From Blasia pusilla (Eukaryota > Marchantiophyta > Marchantiopsida > Blasiales), in contig CM114271.1 of the NCBI GenBank assembly GCA_050084515.1, forward strand, positions 1,674,001 through 1,738,000: DNA of 64,000 nt, read 5' to 3'. The position numbers and the translations under genes were made by a program. Of this stretch, positions 58,500 through 64,000 are shown piece after piece (within the stretch, counting starts at the first letter, position 1; each line of letters opens with the position of its first letter). Under the pieces are notes generated by a model, which was not told the origin of the DNA, ran no database searches, and was given only the letters and a program-made list of their open reading frames with translations.

Positions 58500-58830
58500 T
58501 TACGTTCGTCTGACGGGACTGCGTCCGCTCCGGTCACTGTCCGCCTTTCTCGACGGCGTCTGCGCGGGTGCTTCTGCTGCTTGGCAGACGCTGGTTTGTC
58601 CGCGCCGTGCTCGCTCGTAATCTTTCCTGTTTGCGTTTACGTTCATGATGATGGAGTGGATCGCTTCCGTGACCGGTGCGGAAGCGATCCACTCCGGTCA
58701 CTGTGGACCGCCTTTGCCGATGGCGTCGGCGCGGGCGCTTCTGCTTGGCAGACGCTGGTTTGTCCGCGCGGCCCGCGCCGTGGTCGCTCGTCATCTTTCC
58801 TGATTGCGATTATGTTCATGATGGAGTGAT
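58500..58830. repeat. GC-rich tandem duplication with a hairpin at its junction
   Basis: About 140 bases (ctccggtcactg ... gcttggcagacgctggtttgtccgcg ... ttcatgatggagtg) are repeated at 58520-58660 and 58690-58828. Between them a perfect 16-bp inverted repeat (58653-58668 with 58680-58695, ggagtggatcgcttcc) marks the junction. Both strands stay open across it because of base composition. Confidence 0.8.
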
Positions 58831-60406
58831 TGGTTGGTTTCGACTTTTCGCTGGAGGATTCGTAGGGGTGGTACTGGACTGGGATCGTGAGGAAAGATAA
58901 ACAACTCGGTCTGGGAATTAATTGTCCACGCGTTCACCGATCGTTTTTCGCAGTCAGCTTCCATGATACTTCGTCCTCTTCCAAGTCAGGGACGATCGTA
59001 TGATATTTCTGCGGACCATTCACGCCTGCGATGGTAGTGATGTAGAATATGTTGTGTGTGTCACTATGATTTTCATATAGTGGATTGCAAGTTCCAATCT
59101 TGGCGGGCTGTCAAAAATCAAAACTGTTCAGGCGTCACATTTAAATAACCAGAGTGCGGGAGAACGATTGTCACACATGTGCGTGGATGTGTTAGATGGA
59201 AGAAAAAAAAAGAATTATCCATATGAACTTAAGTGATATCGCACCAAGTTCAGATACACCTGCTTTGTCGACTCAGGTTTCCGTCCAAGAATGTGTACAG
59301 GAGGAACGGAAGAAGATGGTAGAGACACAGACAGTGATGGAGCTTTCCACGAATGGAGGTTTCCAGAGTGCGCGGACGTTTGTTGCTTTTTTAACCTGCT
59401 CATTAGGTAAAAAGGGACGAGAAAACTCACTGCGCTGGAAGAAGAAACTGCTTATATTTTACAAGAATGCTTACTGATTGAGGCCATTAACCAATTGCTG
59501 TGAAAGGTCCGATGTGGCCACAAGCTTGAGAGTAGTACGGCCATTTTCATGAGAATACAGTGACAAGAGTCGTTTACCGGGTTCCCATTCAAAGGTATGA
59601 CGACACCGCAGACGTGAGGGAGCATAGAACGAGAGAAACACATTCGCAAAACTCGTGTGCCCTTTACTTCCAATAGGCAAATAGTTCATGGCGGGCGCGG
59701 CGATGACTGCAACAATTAGAAAAGGTGCGATTTGCGATTCAAGAAGGTTATATTGGCAATGACAGAACCATTGAAAAATATGGTGCCGGGGAAAGCTCTA
59801 TCAACTAGACTGATTTCGTGTCTCCCGATATGCCCTCGGAACTAGATCGCAATAAGCCAACTCTCTCCGAGAACCGGCGATCTTTCAGTGAGGAAATCCA
59901 CCGACACGTCATGTTTCGAGCTGAGAGACTCAGGTCCGGTGTCGCATCTCCTCCCGTTAAGTGCTTCGCATCTATCCAGATTGCTTGGTCTCTAGTCACT
60001 GTTTATGACCAGGGTGGAGAAGTGCCTGCAGTGACTTCATTTACAACTCTCAGGTGGTCGTCCGAGGGATTGCGAGTTGACATCATCAGAAGGGATCGAC
60101 AGAGGGACGGGCTGGCTCGGCTAGGGGTAATTAACATCGTTGGATGAAAATCAATTTTTGGTACTGTGTCAATTGAGAAAGCCACTAATGGCTGATGGGA
60201 ATTACAATTTGGGAAGCACTCGACAACCCTCACCCTGCCTCTCAGTACGGTACAAAAGAATCAGGCTATCCGGTATGGTACAAATTTGGAAGCGAACAAT
60301 GACAATATAGCTCCGTGTACTAGTCATAAGAGACTCAATTCGTCGGAAGGAGAGAATGCGTGGGTAGGAAAAACCTCACTGCTACTGAGATTGGCGGACA
60401 ACATCA
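58831..60406. other. Intergenic, 3' of the transporter gene
   Basis: No protein family is recognised. A minus-strand stretch at 59471-59689 (protein-like text with SFYAPS and LRCRHTFEWEPGKR) and a plus-strand open frame at 59818-60147 are unplaced; neither shows splice-coherent support. The end of this interval is the likely 3' UTR of the transporter. Confidence 0.35.
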
Positions 60407-63400
60407 TCAATGTGAGCTTCTCCCATGGCTTGCAGAACCAACATCTTCACACTCTTCATTGAGCGCGGCGGAAGAATTGCTGGCAGAGTTTGCGTACAAG
60501 GATCGATAGACGCGCTTGATTCGCATCGTCAATATCAAGTTCATGAGAAGGCCCAACACGCAAACACCTGCCATGATGAGAAAGGTGAGTCGATAGCAGT
60601 GCGCCCCTACACATTCAGACACCTCGGATTCGTTCATCAACCTGGCTAGAATGTGACTTTCGACATCGTAATTGGCGTGTTTCTTGGTCGCTTCTTTGTC
60701 GTACAGATAACCGGCAATCACCCCAGAGAACAATAGAGCGCCGATCGGGTTCCCGATCGCTAAGAAGTTGTAGATCGATCCGAAGTTGCGCAGTCCGAAA
60801 AGCTCCGAGGCAGTTGGGACCATGATGGCTGTGTGAATGCCCCAAGAGAGCCCAACAAGCATTGAAGCCACGTACAAAGTTCCTGGATAAGCTGAAGCTA
60901 GGAGTAGATGTGCCACTATCATAATAACCTGACCTACAAGGAACCATACTGTCCGAGGAAGAGCCGCTGACCTGCATCCACAAGTGATTCGAGTAAAGAC
61001 TAAATCCAGAAGATCACGCGAAAACAATTCTACATCTCACGCTCAAATTTGGATCCAGTTGTGCTCATCTGGCTGCACGATCCAAGGATGACTTCAATCC
61101 AGGTTGGGATCAGCGTGAATCTCACTACTCTCCGAGCTTTACAAAATCTAGGAAACGAATTGGGGAAGAGACAGAGAACGCAACTAAATACTTCGCTCTT
61201 TGGTATCACGACAACAGAAATGGAACCAGTAGATGAGTCCATAGTTAGATCCTCGGATGTGGTGTATTGGCAGAAACGATGGACAGTCGCCAACAGCGCA
61301 GGAATTTGAGCAGAACAAATATTTGATCGGAGAGGGATGGCTGTATCCTACAAACGGGCACATAAATTGAAAATGATGGCATGCATACCTGACATAGTGT
61401 TCGGATAATGAACCTGCTCCAAGACGGCCCAAAAAGTTCCACACGCTCACGAGAGAAACAAAGACGGTCACATCGGAGTAGCCTTGCGCGAGTCCGATTT
61501 GTCCCAAGTTGTTGGTGGCTGTGACTCCCGTGCCAACGCCGCAGAAAAAAGTGAAGAAGAGAAGCCAGAAGTCGGCCTTCACGAGCGCCTCGAAGAGAGT
61601 GAAATCCTCCCCGCGTCTCGGACCTTTCTTTCTTCGGACTGCTCCTTCTCCCACAAGCAACAAGGTTCCATCATCGACATCATCGTCCATTTCAGAATTA
61701 TTTTGGGCCATGCACAATATCGGCGCATTGTCATTCTTGTAGTGGTCCTTGGGACTCACAGGGCTCTGGGAATGAGGCAGCCCCGAGTTGGAAATCAGGC
61801 TGGAGTTCTGAGGGCTGCCCGAAGATTTTGCAAGAGCCTCAGATATCTTCGGCTGTTTCGACGCGGTGCGCTCACGGTCTTTGATTCCAGCGCGGGGACT
61901 CGGAGGTGCAACATTCCTCTCATCTGGCTTCAGCAGTGGTTCTTGGAGCTTTCCAGACTCGTCATTACCCGATGGTTTCAGAAGTCCTCGGTTGTGGCGC
62001 TTCCAGGATCGTTTATCGAACAGAAACTTCAATGGCACAAGGAGTGGAGCGGCAAGGAATATGACCATTACCAGGACAAAGCTCCGAGAGATCAGAGGAG
62101 TGACAGGAAAGATGATCCCAGCCAAGCTGGCAACGAACAGAAACAGAGCCAAGGCGACACACACTACGTGCAAGAAAACGAAACCACCGTGCTCTTTAGG
62201 GTCATGGTACTCAGGAACAGAGCTCGTGCCATCTGGGGTGACTACAGGCCGGATGAAATACATGACGCATAGGCACACAGCAGAAGGACCGAGGGCAAGA
62301 AACAGAAGCAAAGACTCGGGATCGCCTTGCAAGAGAGAGACATAGATAGTCGTGAAAACTGCACCGCTGAGGCCTATGAATCCCTTAATGATTCCCACCA
62401 CCGTCCCTCGACTCTTGGGGAAGTTGCGCATGGATGTCACGAGTACTGCAGTGTTGAACCACGTTGAAGTGTTGGCCGCCAGACACAGAAACACACAGAG
62501 CTGTTGCACGAAGAAAGTCAGTGAGATGAACACGATGATTGTTATCCTCTACCATGAAACTCATCTAAAGTACGGAAGGTCCTCAGCGAGCTGCATACAC
62601 TCGAAATCCACCTCGGTGAACTAATCAACGCTAAAAGCTGCCCTTCTACGGATCACCCACTCCATGTACACATCAGGCCCGACAAGCAGCGAGGCCCTTG
62701 TGGCCACTTGAAGCAATTGATGATATACTCAACTAGTGGGGAATCGCTCAAATCTGTGAAGGAATCGATACAGGCGTCCTCAGGAAGCGGGAGGGCTCAC
62801 GCATGCAACCTAGGCCCGTACTGGGGGTGTACCGTGCACATACGACACAGGAATGGAAAGGCTTCCAATTCAAGACAGGAGACCACTCCATATCATTGAA
62901 CAACGACTCATATCCCCACGCATAAGGCAGGTCTGATGATTCTTCAAAAGAACTCACTGCAGAAGACACTTCTAAGTTCGGATGCATCACATATTCGCAA
63001 GGACTGAACAGACGTTTTCTGAAGTATCTGCGCAACACGATCATATACCTACGCCGACATCTAAGTGGCCATATCTATCAAAAGACACATAAAGATAGGA
63101 CCTTGGACACAAACCAAAAATCAGGAAGACAATTCTTCACAAAGAAACGGACCTGCCTATCCTCAACCCAGACCCCAAAAATACGTAGCTCATCACAGTT
63201 TTGGAGTGGGCAGTACCAGCCAGTATGGTAATGGAGCAATGCGCTGGGTCAAAACGAGCCACATCGTTCCATAGCCGATGAAACCACTCATAACACCGAT
63301 TGTCAAAATGCCCCACGGAGGTAGAATATTGCAGAGGATTCCAGGGAGCATCCCGACATTATCTCCAAAATCCTTCGCAACTCCCAAATTGTTGAGTTGT

Positions 63401-63543
63401 ACTTGATTAATCTGCAATCCGGCTTTCAGAGCCGGTGCGTAGTTTGCAAACACCGTAGCGCTTCCTCCGAAGGCTTGCACCCAGATACCGGACGCCAGCC
63501 CAACCCATTTCGTAACCTGACCCTTCGGACCTGCACCCTCCAT
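60407..63543 (-). CDS. Nodulin-like/NFD4-type major facilitator transporter (three exons)
   Basis: It is a plant Nodulin-like (NFD4-type) membrane protein of the major facilitator superfamily, probably in the plasma or vacuolar membrane; the substrate is not known. Exons on the minus strand: 63543-63217, 62500-61389 and 60971-60407 (introns of 716 and 417 bases, all GT-AG). They join without phase error to give 667 residues. The N-terminal part (KWVGLASGIWVQAFGG near residue 12, NYAPALK, LNNLGVAKDFGDNVG) and the segment STWFNTAVLVTSMRNFP after exon 2 match the Nodulin-like domain. The end carries FGLRNFGSIYNFLAIGNPIG and LLFSGVIAGYLYDKEA. About 12 hydrophobic segments are visible. A charged loop of about 140 residues (about 270-410) separates the halves. 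The start is the first ATG of the conserved frame; a cag just upstream could be the acceptor of a leader intron. Confidence 0.92.
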
Positions 63544-64000
63544 CGTCTCTGACTGAAAACGGGTTGATTCTCTGAAATGGATAACCCCTCCTCCCTAGAC
63601 TCAATTCATCGTAGCTTTCACGCCCACGATCGCGTTCATAAGCCACGCTTCCCACGCCTGTTGGCGTTCCAACTTGTTCAAATCTCTTCGGTTTTCGCCT
63701 TCAGGGGAGTGCTAGCGCCCCGACAGTTGAACATGGAGCGAGAAACCTCTGCCACGCATTCCGGTAAGAGCATTTGCGTTTGCCTTGCCGAAAATACTCA
63801 ACAACCTCAGCGCTGATTGTCTCGTGATCAACTCAGCATCTTCGAAATTGCGCCTCGACTTCCGAGCTTACTTCTCCTCGGTATCCGATGGAGACCTCCA
63901 CCCTACAACCAAATCCCTTCGCACTTCCCTTCGCGTAGAATGATCCTTCGCGGCGATCAACCACCATAGCCGAATGCTGTCACCGTCAAACAGTAAGTAC
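63544..64000 (-). promoter_or_regulatory. Upstream region of the transporter gene
   Basis: The sequence immediately before the ATG contains ttttcag (minus strand, 63552-63558), a possible acceptor of an intron in the 5' leader. Beyond it lies mixed sequence with no recognised gene. Core promoter elements cannot be placed with confidence. Confidence 0.3.

Noticed and set aside
58534-58900. Overlapping Arg/Ser-rich open frames on both strands
   Set aside because: Arise from the GC-rich tandem duplication; no homologous protein known.
59471-60147. Protein-like frames near the transporter 3' end (59471-59689 -, 59818-60147 +)
   Set aside because: No recognisable family, no splice support; kept only as unplaced text.
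61484-62345. Long plus-strand frames (262 and 159 residues)
   Set aside because: Antisense to the transporter's second exon.

Overview
The window is eukaryotic nuclear DNA, almost certainly from a land plant and most likely a non-seed plant (inference). Two genes with introns are intact: the alpha subunit of the F-actin capping protein (12655-17232, +) and a nodulin-like/NFD4-type major facilitator transporter (60407-63543, -). The capping protein is clearly plant-type but looks diverged from the flowering-plant sequences I know. No seed-plant-specific gene is present, so the placement rests on these two proteins and on the transposon types.

Everything else I can recognise is mobile DNA, mostly old and broken. 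(a) 2.99-6.4 kb: a 5'-truncated Ty1/copia element on +. (b) 24.3-26.5 kb and 32.85-34.4 kb: two pieces of one Ty3/gypsy copy on -, which carries the remains of a cytosine-C5 DNA methyltransferase. (c) 26.5-32.85 kb, nested inside (b): a DNA-transposon-like block bounded by purine/pyrimidine-rich inverted tracts. It holds a degraded N4/N6-type DNA methyltransferase relic (-) and a transposase-like relic with a SWIM zinc finger (+), arranged divergently. About 18 copies of a 27-bp perfect-to-imperfect palindrome lie in its introns and flanks. (d) 34.4-38.75 kb: a second, unrelated gypsy element on -, with a long gag and no integrase. (e) 49.16-56.3 kb: another copy of the (b) family, with gag, reverse transcriptase, RNase H and integrase remnants and half of a PHD-type zinc finger at the integrase C-terminus.

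The stretches between (1-2.4, 6.5-12, 17.3-24.2, 38.8-43.6, 44.9-49.1 and 56.4-60.4 kb) have no gene I can support. They contain microsatellites, degenerate tandem repeats and several perfect hairpins. A relic resembling the last membrane segments of an equilibrative nucleoside transporter lies at 43.6-44.9 kb.

The two host genes show no functional link. The central 24-34 kb region is the most interesting: two unrelated transposons, each having captured a different class of DNA methyltransferase, one nested in the other, with a dispersed palindrome family confined to the noncoding parts of the inner element. Frameshifts, stops and lost catalytic residues mean none of these elements looks autonomous here. 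All family assignments were made by eye.
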